Shown: piece by piece, positions 32,461 through 46,768 of the stretch | Layout: each line of letters begins with the position of its first letter | How positions within the stretch are numbered: the first letter of the stretch is position 1 | Assembly: GCA_024291935.2 (NCBI GenBank) | Contig: CM044316.1 | Span: 75,904,501-75,968,500 of the forward strand | Length of the DNA: 64,000 bases | Source: Okapia johnstoni | Lineage: Eukaryota > Chordata > Mammalia > Artiodactyla > Giraffidae | Direction: 5' to 3' | Notes under the pieces: generated by a model | What the model was told of the DNA's origin: nothing | The model's input: the letters and a program-made list of their open reading frames with translations, nothing else | The model's database searches: none | Made by a program: the position numbers and the translations under genes

Positions 32461-35400
32461 CAAAGCAGCTCAGAAGGGTAAAAGGAACAACTGCCAAAGC
32501 TCTAAAAGCAGGGGCACAATGTGAGATCTTATAGATTTTACTAATTGAAAGTCCTAATGCTATACCATTGTTGATTATCTGAAAATCCAGAGTTTTGCAC
32601 CCAATTTTCAAGTGTTGTCTCTTAGGAACTACCTTAAAATTTCAGTACTTTATGTAAGTTATCTGTATTCTAGTTTTCTCTGTGTGTGTGTTTATAAACC
32701 TGGGGCAGATTTCAAATATATATCTAATGGTATAAAATTTAAGGGTATAGCCACAAAACTTATAATGAGAAGTTCTATGTCTTGATTGAAATTAGAGGTG
32801 TCTCTAATTTCTCAAGTATTTCAAAGAAGTCCATTTTTGCTTCTTTGCAGTAGAATGGACTTTGATGGAAAAATTGGCTGCTTATTTAAAAAATAGTTCA
32901 AATTAATAGTTCTTTCTATTTTGCATCAAATGGATACATTTTCTGTTCTACTCAAGGCTTCTCAGCCCACATACTCCATCACCATTCTTTTTTATTTTTT
33001 TAAAGCTGTTTCTGATGGGTTATTATCCGAGAGTGGGTTGGTAGAAATTCAATTTAATACAGTTTCTTAACTCCAAAAATAATTTCTTTTCATACTACTT
33101 TGCTGCTTTTGAATTTGTTATATCAAGATGTGCCTCTTAAATCCATTTTCACAAAGTAAATATATTTTTTAACTGATAATTACCTCCAGCTAATTCTGTC
33201 ACTAATTTATTTCTGATGGCTGAAGGAAAAACAAACAGACATGAAGACCAAGAGACAAAAGATAGAGACTTTAATGCAACAATATTTGCCATCAAGCAGG
33301 GAATTCAGTTCAGCACTGAATCTGGGTTCCAAGCTTCAGAGGAAGAGATACGGCTAGGTCTTTTAAAGCCAAACTGTCTCTATCTCATTTTAGGAAAACA
33401 ATGTTTCCAAAAGTTGCAGGCTTGATAACCAATAAATGGATTTGTCAATGGTTTGATGGGAAGGTGGCTTCTATTAATACTTCCAAGGCATAATACCCAC
33501 CTAAGGAATATGGTGTCCAACTGCCTCTACTGCATGTGTGACCATTTCAGGATTATAACTCTAGTCAGAGCTGCACCATTGTCAGCAAATGAGGTGCCAG
33601 CTAATAGTTGATCAGCTGTGTTAGACGTTGATTACTCTGGTGTAAAAGAGCAATACGTGGTCCAATATATTTTTCTGTTAGTGTTCACATGAGGGCCGTC
33701 TTTGGACCTAATTTCAACAACTATTGGTAAAACCTTTTGTCACTACCACATATCTCCCTCTGCTGGCTGATCTGTCTGTCCTAGAGAGTTAAATCTTATT
33801 GGTGAGCCAGTAATGAAATATGTGAGTCATCATGTAGGTAAAAAGTTGGAAATAGCTAAATCTAGATCTGATACTTTGACAGTTAGAATAGAGCTTCATC
33901 AAAGGAAAATTTAATTTTAAAAAAATCAAGTAAGTGCCTTTGTGAAGAGGACAGAGGAAACATTTCTTCATTTAACTCCTTATCCTTTACCTAGAAACTG
34001 CTTCAGGTCCTCTTCATATTAGACTTTGGCCTGACTTTCAGGCTTACTCTGATCAATCATTTCTTTTTCAGGAAAAAAAAAAGTAGTTCTTAGTTTCTGA
34101 ACTTCCAAAGTTTAGTTTCTGAATGTACAAGAATAATTTAAGGAATTCTTCAAAGAAATGTTATCCTAAGAGTAATTTCCCTGTTACCTGCTGGATGCCA
34201 CTCACAGTTTTCACTTCTACAATGCCATTTTGAGAGCACTTTCCTTGAAATGAATTCTCAAAACTTTTCTACACCTTTCAAGGAAAAGAACATATTTAAT
34301 GTTCAATGGTATTATTAATTAGGTTTCCCTTTAGGGAATTATAAGAAAAGCTTAGACATTTTTATAGGTAGAGAAATGCAGAAGGGCCTATAATAATAAA
34401 TACAGAAGAAAATTCAAAACGTAGATCAATTAGAAGCTGGGAAAATAAGAGCCATCACAAAGAAAATTTAGAGGATGTATCCAAAAAGATCAAGGGGGAG
34501 AGGGAGCTAAGAACTGGTGGTGTATAATTAGGACCAGCAATACTCCCTTCCATTTCATCACTTTCCTTCCACTTAGTTCTGAAGGGATTCTGTTTGCCGA
34601 TAAATTTGGAGACTCAAGAGAAATAGTTTAGGTGGCTAAGGAAAGGAAATGAATAATCAGTGATATACAGAATTACATGGCAGGTTTCTAAATATTAGAA
34701 TTTACTATTCAAAAATAAAAAATATTTGGAAAAAGCAGAGTACAGTGTGTATAAATTTAAGCTAAGTATCTTTTTTATGAGAACTTCCTGATTCTATTCT
34801 TTGCCTTTTTAAGCTTAGAATGTGTAGTATTATTTATTGATTCATTAATTTATAAGGACTTTTGTCTATTAAGGAATTAATCTTTTGTCTTTCATACCCT
34901 TTATGTAAAGAAGTCTAAAGTGTTTATCTTAGAATCCTAATGAGGAGGAAATAAACGTGAAACACTAGAATCTATTATAAAAAAGAAAGACCTTATTGTT
35001 AACAAAAGAAGCTTATGTTTCCAGTTTCTACCATCTTCTGTTTTCCTCAGTTAGGAATAAACTTTAAACAAAGTTTTCCCCAGCAACTCTGTTATCTTTG
35101 GAATTAAAACAATTAATTAAATGGGCTTAAAATTAATTAAATGGATTTAAAACCTTGTTCTTAATTGGAAATCAGTTGGTTTTGGATAGATCAGAAACTA
35201 AATGGTAACAGGACATAATCAAAGTAAATTTAGATGGTAAAACTTCTGTCTTCCCTTTCAGTCTGATAAAGAACAGCATTAGGTGAAGGTATGCCTGGAA
35301 AATATTGCACCGTTATAAAGCACAACAATGAAGCCTTAAATTAAGCTACAACTAAAACCATGTATTTTCAGGGGCGCACTTCATAGCTTCTCTCCCCATC

Positions 35401-36164
35401 TGTATCACTTCATTAAATCAGCACAAAGAACTTTAAAATACCATGGCAAGTAATTTAATAAGAATTACTCAATGTACCTGATCCAATTTTTCTGCAGCTA
35501 GATAATAAAAAGGTGAATGTGAAAGCATTTAAGATTTTACTCAGTCTCGTGATTTTAAGTACCGTCTATAAACTGAGGTCTCCCAAATCTCCATTTCAAC
35601 CTTGACATCTCCACTGAAATGCAGCCACACATACAACTGAATTGTTGCAAATTGTTGCAAATGCATAAAACTAAGCCTATATGTTATCTCTACAGATAAA
35701 ACCATATATTTGATCAGATCAGTAACTAGGCATCTCTCTCTCTTTTTTTTCACATCCCACCTCCAATCAATTAACAAGTCTTGTTTTCACTTCCTCCTGA
35801 ATCTATACTGAAGTTGATTGTTTCTCACCATGGTCTCACTGCTGAAGGACTTGTCTGTATCATTATCCTCACCCTTTTGTTTTCCTGCTTCCACTCTTGC
35901 TTCTCTGCAGTCTGTTCCCCCATGTAGCAACCACAAGTGATTGTCTTCAAGCTTAAATCAGATCATATCACTTTCCAGTAATAAACTCTTCAATGGCTTC
36001 CCTATATCAAGTCTTAAACTCAAACCCAAACTCCATACCATAGACTCACTTCCCCAATGTCATTTCCTGTCACTACCACAGCCCACACAGTGGCCTTTCT
36101 CCTGCTTTGAGGTGTTTGCATTTTATGTTCTCTCTGCCTAGCACACTCCCATATTATCATATGA
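32461..36164. other. Intergenic AT-rich DNA, no gene seen
   Basis: No SINE or LINE is evident over about 3.7 kb, unusual for this window. It could hold conserved non-coding sequence or very old repeats; sequence alone does not decide. Confidence 0.45.
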
Positions 36165-37261
36165 CTATGCCAAAGCCTTTGACTGTGTGGATCACAATAA
36201 ACTGTGGAAAATTCTGAAAGAGATGGGAATACCAGACCATCTGACCTGTCTCTTTAGAAACCTGTATGCAGGTCAGGAAGCAACAGTTAGAACTGGACAT
36301 GGAACAACAGACTGGTTCCAAATAGGAAAAGGAGTACGTCAAGGCTGTATATATTGTCACCCTGCTTATTTAACTTATATGCAGAGTACATCATGAGAAA
36401 TGCTGGGCTAGAAGAAACACAAGCTGGAATCAAGATTGCTGGGAGAAATATCAATAACCTCAGATATGCGGATGACACCACCCTTATGGCAGAAAGTGAG
36501 GAAGAACTAAGGAGCCACTTGATGAAGGTGAAAGAGGAGAGTGAAAAAGTTGGCTTAAAGCTCAACGTTCAGAAAACTAAGATCATGGCATCTGGTCCCA
36601 TCACTTCATGGGAAATAGATGGGGAAACAGTGGAAACAGTGTCAGACTTTATTTTTTTGGGCTCCAGAATCACTGCAGGTGGTGATTGCAGCCATGAAAT
36701 TAAAAGACGCTTACTCCTTGGAAGGAAGGTTATGGCCAACCTAGATAGCATATTTAAAAGCAGAGACATTACTTTGCCAACAAAAGTCCGTCTAGTCAAG
36801 GCTATGGTTTTTCCAGTGGTCATGTATGGATGTGAGAATTGGACGGTGAAGAAAGCTGAGCACCGTAGAATTGATGCTTTTGAACTGTGGTGTTGGAGAA
36901 GACTCTTGAGAGTCCCTTGGACTGCAAGGAGATCCAATCAATCCATCCTAAAGGAGATCAATCCTGGGTGTTCATTGGAAGGTCCGATGTTGAAGCTGAA
37001 ACTCCAATACTTTGGCCACCTCATGCGAAGGGTTGACTCATTGGAAAAGACCCTAGTGCTGGGTAGGACTGGGGGCAGGAGGAGAAGGGGACGACGGAGG
37101 ATGAGATGGTTGGATGGAATCACTGACTCGATGGACATGGGTTTGGGTAGACTCCGGGAGTTGGTGATGGACAGAGAGGTCTGGCGCGCTGCAATTCATG
37201 GGGTCGCAAAGAGTCGGACACGACTGAGCGACTGAACTGAACTGAACTGAACTGAACTGAG
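36165..37261 (+). mobile_element. BovB LINE, 1.1 kb, best-preserved C-terminal region
   Basis: The frame 36354-37235 is open for 293 residues and holds [31 protein letters not shown] and [14 protein letters not shown] motifs through to the natural end (SRTRLSD). Upstream, DCVDHNKLWKILKEMGIPD is in another frame because of a 2-bp TA gain near 36348-36353. The tail has six ACTGA-type units (37230-37261). It is 5'-truncated, with no endonuclease. Confidence 0.93.
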
Positions 37262-39029
37262 TTTCAGCTTAAATGTCACCATCTCACTCCTAGTCACTCT
37301 TTAGGCTTTATTACCTATATTTATCATTATCTCAAATTATATTACTAATTTACAGGTTCATTGTCTGTTTCTCCCTAAGAGAGAGAAAGCAGAAAGGGCC
37401 CATAATGATCATGTGATTCAACTTCCTTTTATAGTGTAAGGAGAAACTGAGGTTCACAGAAGTTATATGTTTTGCCGATATATTTAGGGAGGTAGTCAGA
37501 AAGAAAAAGGAATTCTCCTAAGACAGCAATAGAAGAGAGTTCTTCCTGCTCTATTCTCCTAAGTAACACTCATCAGTGTTTATTTACTCCAATTACCTCT
37601 CCTTTTCCAAGATATCCGCTGAGGGAGAGAGAGCTCCACCATTTCACCACAAACCTGTTTTTAACCTACCACAGCTTTAACAGAACTGTCATTCTTATGC
37701 ACTTGATAGAGTATATAGATAGATAGATAATTTATATAGCTGTCCACGTCTAGAACCCTTACAAAAACTGAGATGCTTTATCCAATAACTTTTGTTTATT
37801 TGGTGGTACCAGACAACTGTTTTCCTTTTTTAAATTTTCAGTTTCCTCCTACTCCAGCTCCACCTCATGGAATAGAAAATGGTGTGAAACTCTCAATTAG
37901 AGCGTGCTATGGCTTTAATTACTTAGTAAGCCATTGTAACCTAAATTCAAAGAGGTTGTGATATATGGTGTCTCCTTAATGCTATTATTTAAAAGCACTG
38001 TAAGTATGAACTTCTACTTTTGAAAATTGAAAATGTATAAAGTACTTATTTGTTTTACGAGACACAGGAGACAGAATCAAGCAGGGCTTGGCAGTGCCCC
38101 TGGTCTGTCATTATGAATATGAGTCCTCATGTGCAGCAAGACAACATAAGACAAAGAATTAGCAAGGCAAGGAGTGTCAGAGATGTGGCCTTGTGTATAC
38201 TTACTACCTGGGAGTTATTTACAGGAATTTAGTTGCTGAAATTAGCTTCTTTTGTTATGACATTGGTGTTTCTCCTTAGAAGGTTGAAAACAAATCTGGA
38301 TATTGGAGGACTCTGATCAGCTGATTTTAAAATAGTGTTATTATTGGAGGAATTTTGGAAACAAATATTGTAGTTTATGTAAATTATTCATTTAGCAAGA
38401 GTGTATTAGTCAAAGCATGATCAGTATTGTATTAACTTCTGTGTGGTGTGCATAAAGGAGACAGAAAGCATGCTTCCTGTCTTTTTAAGTTTCAGGGTCA
38501 ACCTTGCTGTACATTTTGACTTTAATGCCCTCAGAGGCCAATAATGCCTGGGCAATATCTGGCTGATGTCACCTTGGTAGTCATATTAACATGACCATTT
38601 CAGTCAACATGGAAGGAATGTAGAGAATTTTTCAGAATTACCACAAAGATGTGTTAAAATTAATTGAACATATAAAGCTCTACACTGTAAAAAATACAGT
38701 GCCATGTTTTGTGAATGAGAAATAGGAAATATTAAATAGATTGCAAATCTTGCCTTCTTTCCTAAAATGGGGATCCCATAAGTATACAAATAGTCACTAA
38801 ATATATATATGTATATATATTCACATGTGGTAAGTGTTCTATAAGAAGTATTGACAAATGTTTTAGATACTAATTAAAAAGAGACTGTAATATGATGAAG
38901 GCATGAGTAAGACAGTCTCTTGAAAACCTGTGTCGTTTGTGTAATGTGTTGAAGGATGGGGGTATTTTTATGGGATGAAGGATGGGAAAAGGGCTATGAA
39001 AAGGGGATATTCTAGATGAAGAGAAACAT

Positions 39030-39350
39030 TATAAAAAACAGGCAAGAGATTCTGGGTTTTATTTGGGAAGTGGGAAATAACTTACTTTGACTAGAGATTA
39101 GGGATATGTTATAGAAAATTCAGACAAAAGTCATAAACGCCAAATAAAATAGTTTGTATTTAATTCTTGGTAATGGGGAGCTACTGTGTGATGTACTTAG
39201 AGTTGTGCATTAGGAAGATTGCTCAATAGCAGGAGGCAAAATTAGAGCAGAGAAAGACAGCTCAGCTGAGAGATAATGAAGGAAGAGACCATGGGAATGG
39301 GACAAAAGAGACCAATTCAAGAGATTAGAGAAGTCAAACCAATACAGTTC
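39030..39350 (+). repeat. Possible old L2-like repeat
   Basis: GAGATTCTGGGTTTTATTTG, GGTAATGGGGAGCTACTGTG and AGGAAGATTGCTCAATAGCA resemble parts of the repeat at 24740-25480. Confidence 0.35.
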
Positions 39351-39431
39351 TATTTTAGACATGTTTGAGGTCTTGTGCAACCTAAAATGCAGATCCAGAC
39401 ACAGGTAAAAGATCAGAACTCATGATACAGT

Positions 39432-39459
39432 ATGTGTGTGTGTGTGTGAGTGTGTGTTT
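39432..39459. repeat. (TG)n microsatellite
   Basis: TG dinucleotides with one GAG interruption. Confidence 0.95.
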
Positions 39460-39705
39460 GTATGATATATAAGTTTAAGTTGACATAAGAGTTGATGATC
39501 TCACTAAAGGAGTAACAATGAACATTATCCCTTGCATGTAAGAGATGAAAAGAAGAAGGGGCATTTAAGAAGATGGGGGATTTGTCAGAGTAGTTGAAGG
39601 AAAATCAGCAGACCAGTATCACTAAATCAAGAGCACTTTTCTTTCTTTAAAACATACATGTGGCATTAGAAGATTTTTTTTTTTAGATTATGCTTTAGAT
39701 TTTCT

Positions 39706-39904
39706 AAATGACTCAGATGATAAAAAATCTGCCTGCAATGCAGGAGACCTGGGTTCAATCCCTGGGTTCAGATCCCCTGGAGAAGGGAATGACTACCCAC
39801 TCCAGTATTCTTGCCTGAGAAATCCTATGGACAGAGGAGCCTGGCAGGCTACAGTCCATGGTATTGCAAAGAATTGGACATGACTAAGTGACTAACACTT
39901 TCAC
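39706..39904 (+). mobile_element. Bov-tA SINE
   Basis: TTAGATTTTCT is duplicated at 39695-39705 and 39905-39915; about 10 bp is lost after GGGTTCAATCCCTGGGTT. Confidence 0.9.
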
Positions 39905-40409
39905 TTAGATTTTCTTTAATTTCAGAAAGGATTTTTTTTTAACGTATTTATCCCTATCCTAGTAATAGCATAATTAATTAAAATAACAGGAAAATAATTA
40001 TAGATCAGAAATCTTAAAGCATTCCTTTTCTATAGAGAAAAAAAATGAGTACATATTTTATCAGCAACCTAAGTAAATAGTGAATTTTGCATCCATCCAT
40101 TCAAGTAGTAGTTTCTAACCATAGAAGACAATTTGGAATTGTTTCTGAGCAGAGAAATAGGACTAGAGATTATTAATGGGAGAAATGAAAATTATACGCC
40201 TCATTCTTTGGCAAACAGATATTTGTAGTTTATTAGCATGAAAAGTAAGTAAATAATTTAAAGCCATTATAATTTATATATGATGGTGCACACACTTTCC
40301 TAATGTGGGTTCTTAACTCACATTGGTGACAAATAACCAGACTGGAATTTCTTCTTTGTTTCCTTTTCCTTTGATGTAATCACTGTTAACTACTCATTTC
40401 TTGAAATTA

Positions 40410-40530
40410 TCTCACTCATTAATTCAATATGGATTCAATAGATATTTACCAAGAGCCTATGATGTTCCAAGCATCTGTCTAGGTCTGGACAATCCAGCAC
40501 AGAAAAAAACTGACAAAAATTTCTGACTTC
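40410..40530 (+). repeat. L2-like 3' end fragment
   Basis: CTCATTAATTCAATATGGAT, ACCAAGAGCCTATGATGTTC and CAAGCATCTGTCTAGG follow the common L2 3'-end wording. Confidence 0.45.
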
Positions 40531-43189
40531 TTGTGATATACTAATGGATATTTATACTAATGAAATTTAATTAAAATTTTAATTTTTGGTTAAATGCCTA
40601 TTGCACCATATCATTGTACAGTATTCACATATAATTTGCTGTTACACATTTATATACTTGTGTCCCAGATGGTTGTTCTTTTTGACAGTACGTTTATGTG
40701 CTCCAGCGAACTGAATCAATTGTTGTTGTTGCTATTTTCCAGCAAAGAACAACAGAAAATCTGCTTGTCTCTTCCTTATTTCCTACTTCAAAATCATTGC
40801 CATTGTTTTAAATAATAGTCTTTTGTTTTTTGAGAAGGTAAAAACATCACAAGAGTATTCAGGAAAATAAGTATTATATATGTTGTTCATATATTGATCA
40901 TATTAACAGAAATGTATAGAAGAAATATAACAAATAGGTAAGGAATAATAGAATTAAAAAATCTTCATTTTACAAGATTTAATATAAAAACTGATCTGGA
41001 TAGCAGTCATCAATGGTTGCTAAAACCATTAGGTAGGTGGTTGATGGCCATTTTATAATGGATGAAGGTGAACCTCTTGATCAATCTTAATATCACTAAA
41101 AAGTAGAAAAATCAGATATCATGTGTTTCCTAATGTAAAACAATAAGAAGCACATAGAACCACTTATGTTTTGCAAATTAAATAAAATGAAATTTGAATC
41201 CCTGAATCTAATCAAAATTATAGATACAACCACTATACAGAGAAAATAAGTCTGAATAACTATGCTAAATTGATCCACAAAATTGTCAGTCAAATGTGTA
41301 ATGGGTAAAATCCTATAAAACAAATGACCTAATTTAAAAGAAATGACCTTGAGAGGAAGATAAAGAGAAATAGTGGAAAGAGGGGAAGTGTTACAGATTA
41401 AAAAAGATTTAAGTCATAACTCATTCAGTTGTGATCTGTGAGACTTGTTTGGATTCAAATTCAAGTAAATAAACTATAAAAAGATATTTTTAGACAACCA
41501 GGAAGGTTTAAACATGAACTGGATATTGGCTGATATAAAATAATTACTGCTAATTTTGTTAGATATGAGAATATATTGTGATCATATTTTAAATTCTTCT
41601 CTGTTAGACATATTATGGAATAAATTATATCATATCTAGAATTTTATTTAAAATATACTCACAGTAAAATAACAATTATAAGGTGAGAAATAAGATAAAA
41701 GGTGTTCAAAAGTTCAGTATTTGTGATTCATGGGGCTTCATTCTTATACTTTGCTTTTAAAACTTTTTATTATAAAATATAATTTTAATTTAAAATTTTT
41801 TTTCTCATGTTGATGTTATGAAGTCCACATTGGTGTGATACTTGGGTGCAGGGACATCATGTCAAATAGGACGTTAGAAAGCATTTGCTTTTCATTCTCA
41901 TGACTGGCAGCTAAAGAGAAAGCAAACAAAAAGACTTCGGAATGCTGAAGGATATAATAAGCTAGATTCAAAAGAAATTGGAGAGATGGAATATCCTAAT
42001 TCACATCCATATTAAGTGATATTCAAAGATTTCTGAAAAAACTCCCTAATCCCTCCTTGATTATCAGTTGTATATTTACTTAACTGCTTTGCCTGAAACT
42101 GACAGTCAGTTTGGCGATGTCTGGTCACTAAATCATCTTCACAGTGCCAGAACACTATCAGTCAAATGAGGTGACCTTTCCCAGAATAAAATCTTCCTGT
42201 GTGTGTCTTAGCAAATGTTGACAAAAGTATATGAGAACAAGAGTGATAATAAAATTTATCATATTGAGGCACTAGGTAATAGGAATTCTTCTATAAATTA
42301 ACAACCATAGTTCACATTATTTGTACCTTTGTGAAAATGCCAACACAGCCTAACATCTGTCCTGTCAGACAAAAAAGACACAACTCATTTGATATAGTTA
42401 GAGCTCCCCTCATTCCTGAAAAGGTCACTTGCTCTTTAACCTGCTCTGCATAATTAGCAACCAGCAGATAACATCACTAGAAATCAAGGCCTCCTGTTCA
42501 GATTGTACTGACAAGGAAAACACTATTTGTCCTATCTCTAAATAAATTGTTTCATGGTGTGAAAGCCTCAAATGTTTACCACTACTATGCAATAACTAAT
42601 ATTATCACTACTCTTTACATACATACATAAATCAAGAACCTTTACAATCTACCACTTTAATGCTCTTTTTCTCTTTCAGAAAGGGTTCACTTTCACTTGA
42701 AAATATTTCATAGTTCTAAATAATTCCCATGAATTTCTTTTTGTAAACACTGTTTTATCCCCTTCAGCAAAACAATGCTAAGTGAATCTGATGGCTCTGA
42801 AATTTTGATCATGCAATAACAGATAAAACATTTTTTGTCTAATTTCTAACAAGTTGGATTATCTTTATACTATGCAAAGGTATACATATCCTTCTCAGAA
42901 TAAAAAGGAAGAAAATCATATTCTTCCTTCTATCCAATCTGTGAACTTTAGTTTGTCCTCCAGCAAGCAAAAATGTGATGGTAGCTCTGCAGACAAAAAT
43001 GAAATTTGAAACCATGTATTTAGCAAATCTTGATCATCTTCTGTGTTCAAGCTTTAGGCTAAGCAATATTGAAGATCTATCAGACTCAGATCCCTCCCTT
43101 AGTTCATAATTTAAGTAAAGAGCCCAGACCAACATTTTAAGTGTTACAACTTTGATGCAAGGTAGAAAGTAATATTTTTTTTTTTACAA
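40531..43189. other. Intergenic AT-rich DNA, no gene seen
   Basis: No ruminant SINE or BovB is seen and no frame of interest. Confidence 0.45.
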
Positions 43190-44430
43190 AGCTGTAGAGT
43201 TAAAAAATAAGTTATCACACTGATCAGTGAAACAGAATATTTGGTCCAGAAATAGAACCACACCTTATATGGTCAATTGACTTTCAATCACATTGCAAAG
43301 ACATTTCAAGGAAGAAAGGCTAGTCTTTCCAACCAAAAGAACCTCTACTTGACTAGTGCACAAACTCAAAACGGATCATGGACCAGACTGTAAAATAAAA
43401 CTTCTAGAAGAAAACAAAGGAGCCAATATTTACGGCCTTGGATTCAGCAAAAATTTCTTAAAAGTTCAGTCTATTAAAATATGAATAAATTGAACTTCAT
43501 GAAAATTTAACAGCTTCTGCTCTTTGAAAGAAACTGTTGAGAAAAGGAAAATATAAGCCACAGACTTGGAAAAATATTTGTAAAACCTATATGTAATAAA
43601 GGACATGTATCTAGGATATTTAAGGTACTCTCAAAACTCAAGGAAATAAACCACTTAATAAAAATAGATGTATACACAAAGGTTTGGATAAGCACAAGAC
43701 CATAGAAGATAGATGGATGACAAATAGCACATAAATATATTTAGCATCACTAGTCATTAAGGAAATGCAAATTAAAACCACAATGACATACTAATACATA
43801 GCATCAGAAAGATGTACAGCATTGGATTTCTCAAATACTGCTAGTAAGAATGCAAAAAAGTTTGAAAAAATACTCTGACAGTCTTTTGTAAAGTTAAAAG
43901 GTAGTTACCATACAACCCATAAATTCTAATCCTTGATATTTACTTCAGAGAAATAAAAAACTTACACAAAAATCTGTATCCTGTATGCAAGTGTTTATAG
44001 TAGCTATATTCATCTAAAAAGTGGAAATTATCCAAATGCCCTTTGATTGGTGAATGTATTAAGGAAATACACATTCACACAATGAAATAATAAGCAAGCA
44101 AGAGGAATAAATAAGTGATTTATAATATAATGTGAATGACTATCAAATGTTTTGTGCTAAGTGTATGAAGCCAGGCTCAGGAGACTACATACTGTATGAT
44201 TTGACTTGAATGACATTCAGAATATGCAGAACTATAGGGATGGGAAACTGATGAGCTAGACTCTGAGGGTAGAGAGGAGGCATTCCCCACAAAGGGGCCT
44301 AAGGGAGATCCTGAAGGATGAAACTTCAGTGTTCCTGAAATTTCACCACTATTGTAGTGGCTGTATGACTACATGCATTTGTCAAAAGTCATAGAACTAA
44401 AACTGAAAAGGGGGCTGTGAGTTCAGAGGA
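43190..44430 (+). mobile_element. Old L1 LINE, ORF2 3' part and 3' UTR, sense
   Basis: Order of L1 ORF2 landmarks: TTGGTCCAGAAATAGAACCA, GGTCAATTGACTTTCAATCA, CTTCTAGAAGAAAACAAAGG, AAATGCAAATTAAAACCACA, AAATTATCCAAATGCCCTTT and ACTGTATGATTTGACTTGAA. Stops throughout; no coding capacity. Confidence 0.75.
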
Positions 44431-45104
44431 AGGAGAGCATCTCACTGATAAAGAGAAATTAGGCAATAGAAGTAATGGCAATTCATGGTTGGAAATATCC
44501 TGTTGGAAATATCCTAAGGAAGAAAACTGCAGCCTATACACAGGAATCAACGTGAAAAGTAGTAAGGAACTAACTGGGGAATACTGGCTAGGGAAAAACT
44601 AGAAAGCTTTGAGTTATATGCCAGGAAAGTGAACCTGTCTATGAGACCATCATAAACATAGGAGAATTTTAGAACGGAAATAACATATATTTGTACTCAA
44701 GACAAGGGAATCATTTATAGTTTCTCAAAATGCCTTGTGCCTGAGAGACTGTATTTCTGCTTCAGTAAATAGAATTAATGGCCCAGAAACATGCATTTTT
44801 AACAGAAGGCCCAACACCAAGCCCAGGTATTTCCGATGCAATGTTTTCTTGAAACTTGGAAGAAAATTATTTGGATATTCTGTCAACCAGTAAAGTGGTT
44901 TTATCCGTTGTTTGACAAAGGTGCTAACAGCTCTCTACCCTACATGTCTGTGCAGGGGAGAGGTTCAGAATGCCATCTGCAGCTTCGTCCCATGGACGTT
45001 ACCGGCTCTGTGAGCAGGTGGAACCACTGGGCACTTGTGTGTTGTGAGTTACAAATATATATATTACATCTACTTTTTGAGGTGTCAGTTGTGAAAGTAA
45101 GAAT

Positions 45105-45260
45105 GCTGAATCAGGAGTCACCAGACCTCTGTCGATATCTCAATATTTACTGTGTGGCTCTAAGGCACCTACTAAACTTCCCAAGTTTTCAACAGTGTGC
45201 ATGTAAATTAAAATGCCTACTCTCTCTGCCTCAGGGTGACTTAAAGGTTCATAAGAAATC
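45105..45260 (+). mobile_element. MIR SINE, sense
   Basis: GAATCAGGAGTCACCAGACC, TTTACTGTGTGGCTCTAAGG and CTCTCTCTGCCTCAGGGTGA lie in MIR order. Confidence 0.65.
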
Positions 45261-46031
45261 TTGTTTGTGAAAGCTTCTTGAAATAATCTACCAAGTGCTA
45301 TACAAATGTGAGACATTTTAATCCCTTTGGGTTAAATCATTAAATCTCCAGACAACTCTATTTAAATGCAAATATGTTGTATGAAAAGGTATAAAATTAG
45401 CACATATATTAAAATTTCAGCTATGCATTAGGCTACATGGTATTTTCACAGACATCTGACATTGAAGAAATGGGTAGTAGTAAGACCATTACATTTTGAT
45501 AGGAGAGGGGAAGAAACTGTAGACGAGGCAAAACTCTACCTTAACCCTCTTAGGGTCTCCAGCTGGACCCAAGAATGAAATTGATACAAGACAGGCTAAC
45601 AGGAGGAAAACAGATTTCAGTTAATACAAGTTTTATATAATATGGAAGCCCATATATGGAAATAAAGCTCTAAAGAAGGGGCAAAGCCTAAAGCCTTTGA
45701 TACTAGGTTGAACAAAGACAAGCAATTGAGGAAAAGTAGCTAAAATATTGGGAGAGGCTAACGGAATTTAAGAATTATTTTTAAAATGCGTTTTTGTAAA
45801 GAATTCTCTTCAGCCTTGAGTCATTTTCTCCGGTGACAAGAATGTTTCTTTCCTTCAGGTATAAGAAGGATGTTTTCATATGGGAGTCTTATCTCTTGCT
45901 TTTAGGACAAAAAAGGAGGTCAAAACATTCTTCTTATACCTGGTGTTTTTTAAATGCCTTTAGCTCAAAATAATTTTTATGCCAAAGTGGCATATTTGGG
46001 GATGGCATATACTGGTACCCTTCAGAAGCAT

Positions 46032-46238
46032 TGGGTCTTCCCTGGTGGCTGAGATGGTAAACAATCTGCTTGCAATGCAGGAGACCCGGGTTCGGTCCCT
46101 GGGTGGGAAATATCTCCTGGAGAAGGGAATGGCTACCCAATCTAGTATTCTTGCCTATAGAATTCCATAGACAGAGGAGCCTGCCGGGCTACAGTCCATG
46201 GAGTCACGAAGAGTGGAGGCAACTAAGTGACTAACACT
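46032..46238 (+). mobile_element. Bov-tA SINE, full length
   Basis: TTCAGAAGCAT is duplicated at 46021-46031 and 46239-46249. The head reads TTGGGTCTTCCCTGGTGGCT. Confidence 0.93.
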
Positions 46239-46551
46239 TTCAGAAGCATAAAGAAGGGACTAGGAAGAGAGTTGGGAAAAATTCAGTGTGTGGATCTGAA
46301 GAATAGGCCTGGGAAACTTACATTGTTTGAAGTCCAAAAATAGACATGAAAGGATTTGAAAGCCCACAGGCTTACTTTAAGCTATTCCTGAGGCCTGGTA
46401 CTGATCCTCAAAAAGAAAATATGTTTCAAAAGACATAACTTTTTATTTTTCCTATAAGCAAACAATGAAGGGAATCATATATATATATATACCTCAGCAA
46501 TATGTTACATACAATCTCTTTGTTGGTATGTATGTGTATATATACGTACTG

Positions 46552-46768
46552 TGCTGTGCTAAGTTGCTTCAGTCGTGTCCAACTCTTTGCAACCCCATGG
46601 ACTGTAGCCCACTAGGCTCCTCTCTCCATGGGATCCTCCAGGCAAGAATACTGGAGTGGGTTGCCATTTCCTTCTCCAGGGGATGTTCTCAACCCAGGGA
46701 TTGAACCCACGTCTCTTATGTCACCTGCATTGGCAGACAGGTTCTTTACCACTAGCGTCACCTGGGGA
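46552..46768 (-). mobile_element. Bov-tA SINE
   Basis: Antisense, inserted in a TATGTGTATATATA-like tract that recurs imperfectly on the right (TATGTATATATA). Confidence 0.88.

Noticed and set aside
44836..45270. 144-codon open frame as a possible gene
   Set aside because: Its second half overlaps a MIR SINE, it has no domain I recognise, and no promoter or splice context is seen.
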